In this document: one piece after another, positions 11,293-19,962 of the stretch
How the letters are laid out: each line of letters starts with the position of its first letter
Position numbering within the stretch: the stretch's first letter is position 1
NCBI RefSeq assembly: GCF_025370875.1
Contig: NZ_JAMXFD010000028.1
Span: 29,423 to 93,422 of the forward strand
Direction: 5' to 3'
Source of the DNA: Laspinema palackyanum D2c
Lineage (GTDB): Bacteria; Cyanobacteriota; Cyanobacteriia; Cyanobacteriales; Laspinemataceae
DNA length: 64,000 bases
The notes under the pieces: model-generated
Databases searched by the model: none
What the model saw: only the letters and a program-made list of their open reading frames with translations
What the model was told of the DNA's origin: nothing
Position numbers and translations under genes: made by a program

Positions 11293-12097
11293 GGGTTTAT
11301 GGTCTCCCCTTACTTAAGCACTACAAGTTTCTCGGATCCTGATGAGTTCACCTAAGAACTCGGATCCGAATCGGGTTTCGACGCCAAACCAGTCCAAAGG
11401 TTGCCTCCAACAGCACAGCAGGAGACCTTCAGGCTTCTAGGAAGCCTTTAACTACCTTCGGGCTAGGTTTGATGAGTTGGTCCGTTAGGGTGAGCGGTTG
11501 CTCGTTTGTGTTGCCTTTGACCGCACAGACTTAAGCAATGATTTACTCAGTATCTCTGCGAGGCACTCGATCGCTCTAGCGGGTCAGACATCGTTTCGGA
11601 GTGCAGACTGGCTAGGGGCGATCGCAACTAAATTTAGCTTTTCTCAACTTTCCGCTAAGGAGTAGTTGTCACTCTGTTGGTCTGGACTAACCACTATAGC
11701 GCAAAATCGGCTTTTGGGCCGCACTGGGTTTCCAATTTGAGAGCTTTGGCTTAAATTTAGCGACAATTTAATACTATAGCCGATGTTAAATACCTTGTCT
11801 AGTCCGAATTAAATAAAAATTCGAGAAATTTTTTATTTTTTTTCTGGGATCCCCGGGTTTGAAGTCAGAGACCGATGACAAGGCCCCGATGACAAGGGAC
11901 CAGGGACATAAGACATCAGACCAAATCTATTCTAATCCCTCCCAGGGATTAAACTATACTTTTTTAAAAAGCCTGATTGCGGTAGAAAGAGAACTTGTGG
12001 CCCGGATATCACCCATCGGGAGGTGCGGGGTTTGATGGGTGCATGAGCCTGGATACTTTAACAACGGATCAACAATCAGTATTAGGAGCAAATCATT
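11293..12097. promoter_or_regulatory. Divergent spacer: ribosomal operon leader and ndhN 5' region
   Basis: An 805-base spacer without a credible ORF, between divergent rplC and ndhN. On the rplC side are an inverted repeat GAGTTC/GAACTC at 11344-11361 flanked by GGATCC on both arms (11334-11367), and a stem-loop AGGCTTC-TAG-GAAGCCT at 11431-11447. On the ndhN side a CACCCATC/GATGGGTG stem (12010-12041) precedes the ndhN start by about 57 bases. Heptamer repeats GACATAA/GACATCA lie at 11905-11918, and CGATGACAAGG is repeated just before them. Both promoters must lie here; I could not assign boxes with confidence. Confidence 0.6.
11334..11367 (-). promoter_or_regulatory. Inverted repeat in the leader of the rplC operon
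   Basis: GGATCC, then GAGTTC and GAACTC arms around a six-base loop, then GGATCC again, 42-75 bases upstream of the rplC GTG. Ribosomal operon leaders are often folded for feedback control, so a regulatory role is plausible but inferred. Confidence 0.4.
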
Positions 12098-12562
12098 ATG
12101 GCACTGATTATCACGGGCAAAAAATTCATTCGCGATCTGGAACAGAACGGGTCCTTAGCGCTGTATGTGCCTTTGGAAGGGGGATTTGAGGGTCGCTATC
12201 AGCGGCGAGTTAGAGCCTCTGGTTATATCAACATCACGCTATCCGCCCGAGGATTAGGAGATTTAGCGGCCTATTTAACCGGGGTGCATGGGGTTCGTCC
12301 ACCGCATCTGGGCAAAAAAGACATCCGCACTTATTTTATTCCACCCATCGTGACCTCGCAATTGGAGCAGTTACCCCCTAAATCTAAAGGGTTGGTGGTG
12401 TGGTTGATTGATGGAATCGTGCTGTCTAATCAGGAGTTGTCCTATTTGACGGAGTTGCCGAAGATTGAACCGCGCGTGAAAGTGGTGGTGGAAGTGGGGG
12501 GCGATCGCACGGTCACCTGGAATCCCCTGAAGGATCTGTTGGTTCCCGCTCGCGCCAGCTAA
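12098..12562 (+). CDS. ndhN: NAD(P)H-quinone oxidoreductase subunit N
   Basis: Oxygenic-photosynthesis-specific subunit of the NDH-1 complex (thylakoid membrane, cyclic electron flow and respiration), 154 aa. The family pattern is clear: MALIITGKKFIRDLEQNGSL, VPLEGGFEGRYQRRVRASGY, ARGLGDLAAYLTGVHGVRPP and LPPKSKGLVVWLIDG. TAGGAG precedes the ATG. It is divergent from the ribosomal operon, and a strong terminator follows at 12595. It is soluble, with no membrane segment. ndhS, another accessory subunit, lies at 31326. Confidence 0.95.
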   Translation: MALIITGKKFIRDLEQNGSLALYVPLEGGFEGRYQRRVRASGYINITLSARGLGDLAAYLTGVHGVRPPHLGKKDIRTYFIPPIVTSQLEQLPPKSKGLVVWLIDGIVLSNQELSYLTELPKIEPRVKVVVEVGGDRTVTWNPLKDLLVPARAS

Positions 12563-12594
12563 GATCAGGGATCATTTGCCTTGTCTTATATGTA

Positions 12595-12618
12595 GACGCG
12601 AGCGATCGCGTCTTTTTT
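12595..12618 (+). terminator. Rho-independent terminator after ndhN
   Basis: Seven-base-pair perfect stem GACGCGA/TCGCGTC around a GCGA loop, followed by six T residues, 33 bases after the ndhN stop. The stem is built partly on a HIP1-like GCGATCGCG. Confidence 0.8.
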
Positions 12619-12757
12619 AATCCTGGGCGATTTCCCGGTTTGGAGGGCTTTGAGTTAAGCTATGAACAAGAGGGGAGTGGGGCGATCGCCCCCGGATGAC
12701 TGAGACGATCGCAGCACTCCTCATCTGAATTGTTTGCACAGACTTAGGGCTATTCTG

Positions 12758-13363
12758 ATGCTAGATAACCGCGACTATACACTGATTATTGACAAAAGTG
12801 GCAGTATGTCCACCCCGGACCAACGAGGGGGACGAACCCGATGGCAAGAAGCACAGGAGTCTACCCTAGCATTAGCCCGAAAATGCGAAGAGTTAGACCC
12901 CGACGGCATTACAGTTTACGTTTTTTCAGGCCGGTTTAAGCGCTACGACAATGTAACAGCAGCTAAAGTTGAGCAGATTTTCCAGGAAAATGAGCCTGCG
13001 GGTCGCACCGACTTAGCTGGGGTTTTACAAGATGCGCTGAATAATTACTTTAAACGCAAAGCTGCGGGTCAAACCCAAGCGAATGGGGAAACGATTTTAG
13101 CCATCACCGATGGGGAACCGGACGATCGCAAAGCGGTGATGAAAGTGATTATTGAAGCCTCTCGCCGCATTGATAAAGATGAAGAATTGGCGATTTCTTT
13201 CATTCAAATTGGCAATGATCGCACCGCAACTCAATTTCTCAAAGCCCTGGATGATGATTTAGTCAATGCCGGGGCTAAGTTTGATATTGTGGATACTTTA
13301 ACGATTGATGAGATGGAAGACATGACTTTGACTGAAGTTTTGATGAATGCCATCATTGATTAA
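12758..13363 (+). CDS. VWA-domain protein, copy 1 of a tandem array
   Basis: A 201-aa protein that is essentially one von Willebrand factor A domain. The metal-ion-dependent adhesion site is complete: D12-x-S14-x-S16 in DKSGSM, T84 in GRTDLAG, and D118 in TDGEPDD. There is no signal peptide or membrane segment, so it should be cytoplasmic. I start at 12758 (MLDNRDYTLI) because it aligns with the other three copies; the frame is open eight codons further upstream. Stand-alone VWA proteins usually hold divalent-metal-dependent protein contacts; the partner here is unknown. It is the most diverged of the four along with copy 2. Confidence 0.85.
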   Translation: MLDNRDYTLIIDKSGSMSTPDQRGGRTRWQEAQESTLALARKCEELDPDGITVYVFSGRFKRYDNVTAAKVEQIFQENEPAGRTDLAGVLQDALNNYFKRKAAGQTQANGETILAITDGEPDDRKAVMKVIIEASRRIDKDEELAISFIQIGNDRTATQFLKALDDDLVNAGAKFDIVDTLTIDEMEDMTLTEVLMNAIID

Positions 13364-13558
13364 TGGATAAGCAGCTTGTCCTCCACCCAGGCTGGGCTGC
13401 CTGCGATCGCCTCACTCATAAAACTTAATGAACTGAGGAAAATCTCCAGTGAAGATGGGCCTGATTTCTGAAAAATTAGGACAATTTATCTGATGTGAGA
13501 TAAACCTATCAAGTCGCTTTCATTCGATGTAGTTTAATTGATTCAGTAGAAAAATATC

Positions 13559-14164
13559 ATGGTAGACAATCGCGATTATACTCTAATTATCGATAAAAGT
13601 GGCAGTATGTCCATCCCGGATCAACCAGGGGGTAAAACGCGATGGCAAGTGGCTCAAGAGTCCACCCTAGCCTTAGCTCGAAAATGTGAAGAATTTGACC
13701 CGGATGGGATTACCATTTATGTGTTTTCTGGCCGATTTCAACGCTACGATAATGTGACCGCAGCCAAGGTGGATCAGATTTATCAAGAAAATGAGCCGAT
13801 GGGACGGACTAACTTAGCTGCGGTTCTCCAAGATGCGGTGAATCAGTATTTTCAGCGCAAATCATCCGGTCAAACGAAACCCAATGGAGAAACCATTCTC
13901 GTGGTGACTGATGGGGAACCCGACGATCGCAAAGCGGTGATGGAAGTAATTATTAAAGCCACCCGCCAGATGGACCGAGATGAAGAATTAGCCATTTCCA
14001 TGATTCAAGTTGGAAATGATGCTCAAGCGACGCGCTTTTTAAAGGCGTTGGATGATGATTTGCAAGGCGTTGGAGCCAAATTTGACATTGTAGATACGAT
14101 TACGATGGATGATATGGAAGAAACGCCTTTGAAAGAGGTTCTCTTGCGGGCGATCGTCGATTAA
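13559..14164 (+). CDS. VWA-domain protein, copy 2 of a tandem array
   Basis: A 201-aa paralogue of its upstream neighbour with the same single VWA domain and intact MIDAS residues (DKSGSM, GRTNLAA, TDGEPDD). It starts MVDNRDYTLIIDKSGSM. The C-terminal half (DRDEELAISMIQVGNDAQAT) is nearly identical to copy 3, so copies 2 and 3 share a recent history or gene conversion. In the MIDAS threonine motif Asn replaces the Asp that follows Thr in the other copies. Function unknown. Confidence 0.85.
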   Translation: MVDNRDYTLIIDKSGSMSIPDQPGGKTRWQVAQESTLALARKCEEFDPDGITIYVFSGRFQRYDNVTAAKVDQIYQENEPMGRTNLAAVLQDAVNQYFQRKSSGQTKPNGETILVVTDGEPDDRKAVMEVIIKATRQMDRDEELAISMIQVGNDAQATRFLKALDDDLQGVGAKFDIVDTITMDDMEETPLKEVLLRAIVD

Positions 14165-14251
14165 GTTACGGTCATCTTATTCTCCTACCGCTTTCTCCTA
14201 CGGCTGCGGCGGAAATTTTACCCTTTTTGAGCTTAAAACAACCCAACAATT

Positions 14252-14854
14252 ATGTTAGAAAATCGAGATTATACGTTGATTGTGGATAAAAGCGGTAGTA
14301 TGATGACTCCCGAGGGAAGCGGGGGAAAAACCCGCTGGTCCTCAGCAGAAGAGTCTACCTTTGCTTTGGCGGCGAAATGCGAACAGTTAGATCCCGATGG
14401 GATTACGGTCTATGTGTTTTCTGGGCGGTTTCAACGCTATGATAATGTAACTTCAGCAAAAGTTGCCCAAATTTTCCAAGAAAATGAACCTTCGGGAAGA
14501 ACCGATTTGGCATCGGTTTTAAAAGATGCGGTGAATCAGTATTTTAAAAAGAAAGCGTCCGGTGAGGCGAAATCCGGTGAAACAATTCTGGTGGTTACTG
14601 ATGGAGAACCGGACGATCGCAAGGCGGTGATGCGGGTGATTGTGGAGGCAACTCATCAGATGGACCGGGATGAAGAATTAGCCATTTCCATGATTCAGGT
14701 GGGAAATGATGCTCAAGCGACTCGATTTTTAAAGGCACTAGATGATGATTTGCAAGGCGTGGGAGCCAAGTTTGACATTGTAGATACGATTACGATGGAG
14801 GATATAGAAGAAACGCCTTTGAAAGAGGTTCTCTTACGGGCGATCGCCGATTAA
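14252..14854 (+). CDS. VWA-domain protein, copy 3 of a tandem array
   Basis: A 200-aa VWA protein, MIDAS complete (DKSGSM, GRTDLAS, TDGEPDD). Its first two thirds are almost identical to copy 4 (RWSSAEESTFALAAKCEQLD), while its C-terminus (EETPLKEVLLRAI) matches copy 2. That mosaic pattern suggests recombination between copies. It is preceded by an 87-bp spacer that recurs in diverged form before copy 4. Cytoplasmic; partner unknown. Confidence 0.85.
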   Translation: MLENRDYTLIVDKSGSMMTPEGSGGKTRWSSAEESTFALAAKCEQLDPDGITVYVFSGRFQRYDNVTSAKVAQIFQENEPSGRTDLASVLKDAVNQYFKKKASGEAKSGETILVVTDGEPDDRKAVMRVIVEATHQMDRDEELAISMIQVGNDAQATRFLKALDDDLQGVGAKFDIVDTITMEDIEETPLKEVLLRAIAD

Positions 14855-14928
14855 GTTACGGTGCTCTCATCCTCTTACCGCTGCGGCGGAAATCCTAACC
14901 TTTTTGAGCTTAAAACAATAAAACAATT

Positions 14929-15531
14929 ATGTTGGAAAATCGAGATTACACCTTGATTGTGGATAAAAGCGGGAGTATGATGACCACCGATGGTGGCGCG
15001 ACCAAAACCCGCTGGTCCTCGGCAGAAGAATCTACCTTTGCTTTGGCGGCGAAATGCGAACAGTTAGATGCCGATGGGATTACGGTCTATCTGTTTTCCG
15101 GGCGCTTTCAACGCTATGATAATGTAACTTCGGCGAAAGTTGCCCAAATTTTCCAAGAAAATGAACCTTCGGGAAGAACCGATTTGGCATCGGTTTTAAA
15201 AGATGCGGTGAATCATTATTTTAAAAAGAAAGCGTCCGGTGAGGCGAAATCCGGTGAAACAATTCTGGTGGTTACCGATGGAGAACCGGACGATCGCAAG
15301 GCGGTGATGAAAGTGATTATAGAGGCGACTCGTCAGATGGAACAGGATGAAGAGTTAGCCATTTCTATGATTCAGGTGGGAAATGATACCCAAGCTACGC
15401 GATTTTTAAAAGCCTTGGATGATGAGTTGCAAGGGGTAGGGGCGAAGTTTGATATCGTCGATACAATTACGATTGAGGACATGGAGGATTACACCCTGTC
15501 GGAGGTGTTGCTGAAGGCGATCGGGGATTAG
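14929..15531 (+). CDS. VWA-domain protein, copy 4 of a tandem array
   Basis: A 200-aa VWA protein with intact MIDAS (DKSGSM, GRTDLAS, TDGEPDD). Long stretches of its DNA match copy 3 with few changes, so this is the youngest duplication. The spacer before it (GTTACGGT, GCTGCGGCGGAAAT, TTTTTGAGCTTAAAACAA) repeats the spacer before copy 3. A GC-rich hairpin at 15558-15580 follows the gene and may end the transcript. Function unknown. Confidence 0.85.
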   Translation: MLENRDYTLIVDKSGSMMTTDGGATKTRWSSAEESTFALAAKCEQLDADGITVYLFSGRFQRYDNVTSAKVAQIFQENEPSGRTDLASVLKDAVNHYFKKKASGEAKSGETILVVTDGEPDDRKAVMKVIIEATRQMEQDEELAISMIQVGNDTQATRFLKALDDELQGVGAKFDIVDTITIEDMEDYTLSEVLLKAIGD

Positions 15532-15557
15532 ATTTCAACAGTGCCCTTCTTGACCTC

Positions 15558-15580
15558 CTTCCCAGGTTATCCCTGGGAAG
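15558..15580 (+). terminator. Stem-loop after the VWA array
   Basis: A nine-base-pair perfect stem CTTCCCAGG/CCTGGGAAG with a five-base loop, 26 bases after the last VWA stop. No T-run follows, so it may be an RNA-stabilising hairpin rather than an intrinsic terminator. Confidence 0.45.
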
Positions 15581-15671
15581 GCTCCAGTTGGAGGCTCGGG
15601 ATCCTGTTTGTAAAAGGTACTTTCTTAAATCTGCAACCCCTTACCCCTTCTCTAGTTCGGGGTACAGTCAA

Positions 15672-15746
15672 GGTTAGAAACCGGGTTTTTCAGGAAATTT
15701 CTGCCATTTAGCACTCAATCTTAGCCAAAAACCCGGTTTCTTGTCC
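15672..15746 (+). repeat. 75-bp dispersed inverted-repeat element, copy 1
   Basis: Begins GGTTAGAAACCGGGTTT and ends AAACCCGGTTTCTTGTCC, with a poorly conserved middle. The ends are complementary, so the element can fold into one long hairpin. Two further copies of the same length occur at 24741-24815 and 33615-33690 (inverted). The uniform length with conserved ends suggests a MITE-like or REP-like unit. It lies in the spacer before the Slr1339-like gene. Confidence 0.75.
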
Positions 15747-15848
15747 TTGGGCTTTAATCCTGAACCGATAAAAAGATTGAATATTGTATTTAAAATAAAA
15801 GAAACGGGAGTCGTCCTAAGTTGTTCGATTAGGAGAGGAATTAAGGGT

Positions 15849-16400
15849 ATGGATCCAATTGAGAAGTTATTAGAGCAAATCAAGGCAGAGAATCAGACGC
15901 CGAGGCCACAATCTCTGGAGCAAGTGGAGGCAAAACCGGCAGCCAAAGCTGGCCCTTCTCCAACGGCCAATCCGCCCAAGTTGATGTATAATTTAGATAG
16001 TTTGTTAGAGAAAGTTCAGTCGGAAGCGAAGGAACCCAAAGTGCAGCCCTCCTTGAATGTTAAGCCGATAGAGATTGAATGGGAGTCAACTTCTAAGGGA
16101 CTGGGTGGACATTTAGACCAGTTATTTGGGGATGTCAAGCAGGAGTTGGAGGCCCAAGAACAGGCGGAACAACTCAAACGAGAACAAGAACGCCAGGAAG
16201 AGGCGAAAAAACTGGAACGTCTCAAGCAGAAACAGCGTGAAGGGTTAGCCAAACGAGCACAGGAGTGGTTGAAGAAGCTAGATCCTTATTCTGATGAAGG
16301 GTTTTGGTTCGGACAGTTTGCGGAACATTATTCCTCGAAGTTGGAGGCGGCGATCGCCTATTTAGAGGCAAACCCGTCCGAGAAAAAGGGGGAGGGATAG
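15849..16400 (+). CDS. Conserved cyanobacterial protein, Slr1339 salt-stress type
   Basis: A 183-aa soluble protein. It opens MDPIEKLLEQIKAENQ, has a low-complexity linker, then a highly charged coiled-coil stretch (EQERQEEAKKLERLKQKQ) near residues 100-140. The C-terminal helical module EEGFWF/FAEHYSSKLEAAIAYLE-like is what I associate with the cyanobacterial family named after Slr1339, linked to salt stress. I use the ATG at 15849, which has an AGGAG-type site upstream; the frame is open 36 codons further up through an AT-rich leader. Family assignment is from memory of the pattern, function uncertain. Confidence 0.6.
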   Translation: MDPIEKLLEQIKAENQTPRPQSLEQVEAKPAAKAGPSPTANPPKLMYNLDSLLEKVQSEAKEPKVQPSLNVKPIEIEWESTSKGLGGHLDQLFGDVKQELEAQEQAEQLKREQERQEEAKKLERLKQKQREGLAKRAQEWLKKLDPYSDEGFWFGQFAEHYSSKLEAAIAYLEANPSEKKGEG

Positions 16401-16608
16401 AGGCATTTTCCCGGCCGGTGAAAGGAATTCCCACGCTAGATATAGAGTCAAAAGAGTGGGATTTACCTAAATCTGGAAAGAAAGCCCAGTCGCCCTCAAC
16501 CTGGAGTTACTACCGGAACAGCGTTAACCCATTCCTGCCAACTATTCCCCTAGAAATAAATTGGTGCAAGCCCTCCCAATATGTAACTGCTCGCATTAGC
16601 ATAGAGGT

Positions 16609-17832
16609 GTGAGCAACTTGAACGACCCGTTAACATCCCTATCTGAAGGCCATTGGTTTAAGCTAATCTGCGGTGCCAGTTTTCAGCATTTGCAGTTTGT
16701 GCGAAATATTACTTTGGCCTATTGCCTAGCTGGTGCGGACTGTATTGATGTTGCCGCAGATCCAGCGGTGATTGCTGCTGCCAACGAGGCGATCAAAAAG
16801 GCTGTCACCCTCGGACAAGTCGCTCAAAAGCGAGGCAGTCGCCATCATTTCGCGAAGAGGCAAGTACCTCGACCCTTACTGATGGTGAGCTTAAATGATG
16901 GGGAAGACCCGCATTTTAGAAAAGCAGAATTTAATCCCCAAAAGTGTCCTCCGGATTGTCCTCGACCTTGCGAAAGTATTTGTCCAGCGCAGGCGATCGC
17001 CTTTCCCCCATCAGCCTTAACCCTTGCACCCAAACCCGGTGATTTATCCTTTAAGACCACTCCAAATTCACCGGAGTTTCAGCAGAAGGTTGGGGTCATA
17101 GAAGACCGTTGCTATGGATGCGGACGATGCCTCCCCGTTTGTCCGATCGGACAAATTGTCACCCGTTCGTATGTCTCGACACCGACAGCGATCGCCCCAT
17201 CGGTGTTATCTAAAGGCGTCAACGCTGTAGAAATTCATACGCAAGTGGGTCGAATCGAGGATTTTAAACGCCTGTGGAGTGCAATCGCCCCTGAAGTCAA
17301 CCAGCTTAAGGTCGTTGCCATTAGCTGTCCCGACGGGGAAAACCTGATTGATTACCTCTGGTCCATTTATCACGCCATCTCTCCGGTCCCCTGTGCGCTG
17401 ATCTGGCAAACCGACGGACGTCCGATGAGCGGAGATATCGGCATCGGGACCACTCGCGCTGCCATCAAATTAGGCCAAAAAGTTTTAGCTGCGGGTTTAC
17501 CGGGATTCGTCCAACTCGCCGGGGGTACCAATCAGCATACGGTTTCTAAACTCAAATCAATGGGATTGTTGCGCCAGGGTCGAGTTACGGCGAAAGAGGA
17601 TTCAACCCACTCCTATCTTTCTGGAGTTGCTTATGGCAGCTATGCTCGCGTCCTCTTATCCCCCATTTTAGAACGGGTGGAACAACAGTGGGGAGAGACT
17701 TTCTCCGGGAGTTACGCCCTAGAAGACTCCCCGGATTTACTGTGGGAAGCTGTAGATTTAGCTGATTCCCTTGTTTCTGAGATCAAATTTGGCTTACAAT
17801 TACAGAATACTACAAATAATACAAGCCCATGA
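16609..17832 (+). CDS. ldpA: Light-dependent period protein LdpA, iron-sulfur protein
   Basis: In Synechococcus LdpA modulates circadian period in response to light by sensing redox state and associates with clock proteins. This 407-aa protein starts with GTG (VSNLNDPLTSL). It has two four-cysteine ferredoxin-like clusters: C113, C117, C121, C125 (CPPDCPRPCESIC) and C168, C171, C174, C178 (CYGCGRCLPVCP). The rest forms an alpha/beta domain (AGLPGFVQLAGGTNQHT) of the LdpA C-terminal type. It is followed after about 90 bp by the R3H ATPase on the same strand and is probably co-transcribed with it. Confidence 0.88.
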   Translation: MSNLNDPLTSLSEGHWFKLICGASFQHLQFVRNITLAYCLAGADCIDVAADPAVIAAANEAIKKAVTLGQVAQKRGSRHHFAKRQVPRPLLMVSLNDGEDPHFRKAEFNPQKCPPDCPRPCESICPAQAIAFPPSALTLAPKPGDLSFKTTPNSPEFQQKVGVIEDRCYGCGRCLPVCPIGQIVTRSYVSTPTAIAPSVLSKGVNAVEIHTQVGRIEDFKRLWSAIAPEVNQLKVVAISCPDGENLIDYLWSIYHAISPVPCALIWQTDGRPMSGDIGIGTTRAAIKLGQKVLAAGLPGFVQLAGGTNQHTVSKLKSMGLLRQGRVTAKEDSTHSYLSGVAYGSYARVLLSPILERVEQQWGETFSGSYALEDSPDLLWEAVDLADSLVSEIKFGLQLQNTTNNTSP

Positions 17833-17921
17833 TAAACCACCCTTAATGGATTTCCAACGTTTGACTCCTCCATTTTCTGTTTTTACCTTTTTGTCCTGCT
17901 CAGTTATCGACGCCAGAATTT

Positions 17922-19772
17922 ATGGTTAATTCTCAGGGAAATCAACCGATTGACAACCCGATCCAACCCCAAGCGCAGAGTGGAGTGGAAAACGTCGATC
18001 TCGGAAGAACGCAGATTACCGATGATCTCAGCCAGTTGCTGGAAATTCTGCCTGAAACCATTCGCGAACACTTAACAACCCACTCATCTCTGAGTAGCTT
18101 AATTGAAGTGGTGATGGATTTGGGACGGCTTCCGGAAGCGCGTTTTCCCAATAAAGCGGAATATATCAGCGATATCCCCGTCACTCGTTCGGACCTCAAA
18201 TATGCGATCGAGCGAGTCGGTCACTTTAGCGGAGATAATCGCGCCGGTATTGAACAAACCCTGCACCGGATCAGCGCCATTCGCAATCGCACTGGGGAAA
18301 TTATCGGCTTAACTTGCCGGGTGGGACGGTCTGTCTTCGGCACGATTCACATGATCCGCGATTTAGTCGAAAGCGGACAATCCATTTTAATGTTAGGCCG
18401 TCCGGGGGTGGGGAAAACGACGGCATTGCGCGAAATTGCGCGGGTGTTGGCGGATGAACTGCACAAACGGGTGGTGATTATCGATACCTCCAACGAAATT
18501 GCTGGAGATGGGGATATTCCGCATCCGGCGATCGGGCGGGCGCGACGGATGCAAGTGGCGGCACCGGAATTTCAACATAAGGTGATGATTGAGGCAGTGG
18601 AAAACCATATGCCGGAAGTGATTGTCATCGATGAAATCGGGACCGAACTGGAAGCATTAGCGGCCCGAACTATTGCGGAACGCGGGGTGCAGTTGGTCGG
18701 AACCGCCCACGGTAACCAGATTGAAAACTTGATTAAAAACCCCACCCTGTGCGATTTGGTGGGGGGAATTCAGTCCGTGACCCTCGGTGATGAAGAGGCG
18801 CGGCGTCGGGGGTCTCAGAAAACGGTTTTAGAACGCAAAGCACCTCCGACTTTTGAAATTGCGGTGGAAATGAGTGAACGGAAGCGCTGGGTGGTTCATG
18901 AACGGGTGGCGGAAACCGTAGATACTTTACTGCGGGGACGTCAGCCGGATCTCCAAGTGCGGACGGTGAGCGAAAGCGGGAAAGTAACGATTACCAAGGA
19001 GTTACAGCCGCAAACTCCCACAACCACAACCAAAACGACTGCAGCGGTGCGTCCGTTTGGGAGTGCGGGATTGCGCGCCAGTGGGAAGATGCAGCCGTTA
19101 CCCTTGCAAACTTTGCCGGAGTTGGGGCGCAGACCCCAGGCGGTGCCCGAGGAAAAGTCCTTTGAGCAGATGCTGAATGAGTCGTTGTATCCCAGCGATC
19201 GCTTTGCTTCTGCGGCAGATTATGGGTTTGAGGAAATCTCACCCTTGGCGGGCCCGAATGGGGAAGATTTGCCGTTGCACGTCTATCCTTATGGGGTGAG
19301 TCGTCATCAGTTGGATCAGGTGATTCGTACTCTGGCCCTGCCGGTGGTGGTGACGAAGGATATTGATAGTGCGGATGTGGTGTTGGCGGTGCGATCGCAC
19401 GTTAAAAACCATTCTAAGTTGCGGCAAATGTCCAAAAACCGCCAGGTTCCAATTTTCACGATTAATTCCAGCAGTGTTCCGAAAATTGCTCATTCCTTAC
19501 GCCGGATGTTGCATTTAGAGGAAGGCAGTACGCCGGAACTATCCGATGTGTCTCTGTTTGCCCATAGTGGTAGCGATGATGAAATCGAGGCCCTGGAAGA
19601 AGCGCGTCTGGCAGTAGAACAGATTGTGATTCCCAAGGGACAGCCGGTGGAACTGTTACCCCGTGGGGGTCAAGTCCGCAAGATGCAGCATGAGTTGGTG
19701 GAACATTATCGGTTAAAGTCTTGCAGTTTTGGTGATGAACCCAATCGCCGTCTGCGGATTTATCCAGCATAA
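17922..19772 (+). CDS. R3H-domain AAA ATPase, Ycf45/SpoIIIAA-like
   Basis: A 616-aa ATPase. The Walker A motif GRPGVGKTT is at residues 159-167, followed by VVIIDTSNEIAGDGDIPHPA and the Walker B region MPEVIVIDEIG; the core resembles SpoIIIAA and the plastid Ycf45 family. The C-terminus holds an R3H single-strand nucleic-acid-binding module (RKMQH, then CSFGDEPNRRLRIYP). The middle, about residues 360-440, is a Thr/Pro-rich linker. Family members are universal in cyanobacteria, but their role is poorly defined. A bidirectional terminator follows at 19793. Confidence 0.85.
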   Translation: MVNSQGNQPIDNPIQPQAQSGVENVDLGRTQITDDLSQLLEILPETIREHLTTHSSLSSLIEVVMDLGRLPEARFPNKAEYISDIPVTRSDLKYAIERVGHFSGDNRAGIEQTLHRISAIRNRTGEIIGLTCRVGRSVFGTIHMIRDLVESGQSILMLGRPGVGKTTALREIARVLADELHKRVVIIDTSNEIAGDGDIPHPAIGRARRMQVAAPEFQHKVMIEAVENHMPEVIVIDEIGTELEALAARTIAERGVQLVGTAHGNQIENLIKNPTLCDLVGGIQSVTLGDEEARRRGSQKTVLERKAPPTFEIAVEMSERKRWVVHERVAETVDTLLRGRQPDLQVRTVSESGKVTITKELQPQTPTTTTKTTAAVRPFGSAGLRASGKMQPLPLQTLPELGRRPQAVPEEKSFEQMLNESLYPSDRFASAADYGFEEISPLAGPNGEDLPLHVYPYGVSRHQLDQVIRTLALPVVVTKDIDSADVVLAVRSHVKNHSKLRQMSKNRQVPIFTINSSSVPKIAHSLRRMLHLEEGSTPELSDVSLFAHSGSDDEIEALEEARLAVEQIVIPKGQPVELLPRGGQVRKMQHELVEHYRLKSCSFGDEPNRRLRIYPA

Positions 19773-19792
19773 ACCGTTGTCCCGACTCCGTG

Positions 19793-19830
19793 AAAAAACG
19801 CCTCTCCTGTTCTAGGAAAGGCGTTTTTTT
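19793..19830. terminator. Strong intrinsic terminator
   Basis: AAAAAACGCCT and AGGCGTTTTTTT form the arms of a stem around a CTCCTGTTCTAGGA region, starting 21 bases after the R3H ATPase stop. The A-run and T-run make it usable on both strands. Confidence 0.85.
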
Positions 19831-19962
19831 GGTTTCCTACTAAATCCGGGGGTCTTGGGTGCAAATCTGCGGGATAGGAGGGCGATCGCCAGGGAAGGTG
19901 CTTGGACTGATGGGGTTCTGGTCCCCCAAAAAGGCCCCTTATATTACAGTTCGCAACAATCA

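Noticed and set aside
12010..12041. Possible riboswitch upstream of ndhN
   Set aside because: Only one simple stem (CACCCATC/GATGGGTG) is visible and no known aptamer core, so I list it as a hairpin in the spacer only.
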